This document shows, piece by piece, positions 6,771 to 7,008 of a stretch of DNA of 7,008 nucleotides (position 1 is the first letter of the stretch; each line of letters begins with the position of its first letter). Below the pieces are notes generated by a model. That model was not told the DNA's origin. It did not search any database and worked only from the letters and a program-made list of their open reading frames with translations. The translations under genes were made by a program, and so were the position numbers. This stretch comes from Bacteroidota bacterium (GTDB taxonomy: Bacteria; Bacteroidota; Bacteroidia; Bacteroidales; P3), in NCBI GenBank assembly GCA_030540495.1, contig JAUNWC010000077.1, positions 1 through 7,008 of the forward strand. Reading direction: 5' to 3'.

Positions 6771-6871
6771 AAGACGCATAAGCGTATAATAAAAAGTAAC
6801 GGCTTTGCCCTCCTATCTCAACCTATGCTAACTTATAGGAGCCACAGGCTCCAACTTATGCTAACCTATAA
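6722..6871. repeat. Long inverted repeat built of GTTAGCATA words
   Basis: The left arm 6722-6750 contains GTTAGCATA twice with a 10-base period. Its two halves are matched by two separate perfect complements on the right: 6735-6750 with 6820-6835 (16 bp) and 6722-6740 with 6853-6871 (19 bp). Between the right-hand parts sits a 17-base insert with a perfect hairpin GGAGCC-ACA-GGCTCC (6838-6852). The 12-mer GCCACAGGCTCC occurs directly at 6710-6721 and again at 6841-6852. GGCAAAGCC (6704-6712) is complementary to 6801-6809. There is no coding sequence here. It resembles a REP- or MITE-like intergenic repeat, but I cannot assign a family. Confidence 0.8.
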
Positions 6872-6941
6872 AAACCACTAAAAAAACAGAGAATCCGTTT
6901 ACTGAGAATCAATCAGTTAGAAAAAAAATTTTTGCAAATGC

Positions 6942-6972
6942 TTGCACAGGTCTAATTTTCTTCGTAACTTTG
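6942..6972 (+). promoter_or_regulatory. Bacteroidota-type promoter directed out of the window
   Basis: TAACTTTG at 6965-6972 matches the -7 consensus TAnnTTTG, and TTG at 6942-6944 lies 20 bases upstream, a good -33 spacing. It is the most complete promoter in the window. A transcript would start near 6978-6982 and its gene is not in view. The A/T-run plus TTTTTGCAAA just upstream could be an UP-like element, which would suit a highly expressed gene; that part is inference. Confidence 0.6.
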
Positions 6973-7008
6973 TAAAAAGAAATAGCCTTATATAATTTTC
7001 CCTCATTT

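Larger units (their letters stand above)
6680..7008. other. 329-bp gene-free stretch after the ftsK pair
   Basis: No convincing coding sequence or tRNA is visible on either strand. The first 190 bases are the repeat cluster described separately. The stretch 6872-6940 is AT-rich, with a short direct repeat GAGAATC at 6889-6895 and 6904-6910, and a run of A then T at 6920-6933. The final 70 bases carry a rightward promoter whose gene lies beyond the window. Confidence 0.7.

Noticed and set aside
6771..6800. Possible dif/Xer site near the ftsK genes
   Set aside because: The stretch around GCATAAGCGTATAATA has no convincing 11-6-11 dyad with a TTATGTTAA-like right half, and dif is normally near the terminus rather than tied to ftsK.
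6722..6871. Possible CRISPR array or tRNA suggested by repeated GTTAGCATA words
   Set aside because: The words are part of inverted arms with no regular spacers, and no cloverleaf with a T-loop consensus can be drawn.

Overview
The window looks like an AT-rich chromosomal segment from a member of the Bacteroidota. The evidence is the promoter octamer TAnnTTTG at several places, the lack of purine-rich Shine-Dalgarno sites before the genes, the FtsK Walker A variant GATGQGKS, and a secreted protein resembling the DUF4412/GLPGLI group that is common in that phylum. I cannot name the genus.

Left part (1-1561, minus strand): a two-gene folate/pterin unit. folE (GTP cyclohydrolase I) is followed after 17 bp by folC (dihydrofolate/folylpolyglutamate synthase). 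folC runs off the left edge, and its last residues in the window do not look like the start of a normal C-terminal domain.

Middle (1562-2511): a 116-bp divergent promoter region carries two copies of the same TACTTTTGC box in inverted orientation. It separates folE from a plus-strand gene for a 243-residue exported protein. A strong 17-bp stem-loop lies between that gene and the next.

Right part (2512-6679, plus strand): two tandem FtsK/SpoIIIE DNA translocase genes 46 bp apart. The first (858 aa) is a full FtsK with membrane segments, an acidic linker, motor and gamma domain. The second (514 aa) contains only motor and gamma domain, with no membrane anchor or linker. The two are about 78% identical at the nucleotide level around the Walker motifs, yet share a 182-bp stretch over Walker B with a single difference, which points to recent gene conversion. 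The short paralogue has a charge change and an Asn-to-Ser change at gamma-domain positions that contact DNA in E. coli FtsK. This tandem pair is the most unusual item in the window.

Right end (6680-7008): no gene. It holds a dense cluster of inverted and direct repeats (6676-6871) and a good Bacteroidota-type promoter (6942-6972) pointing to a gene outside the window.
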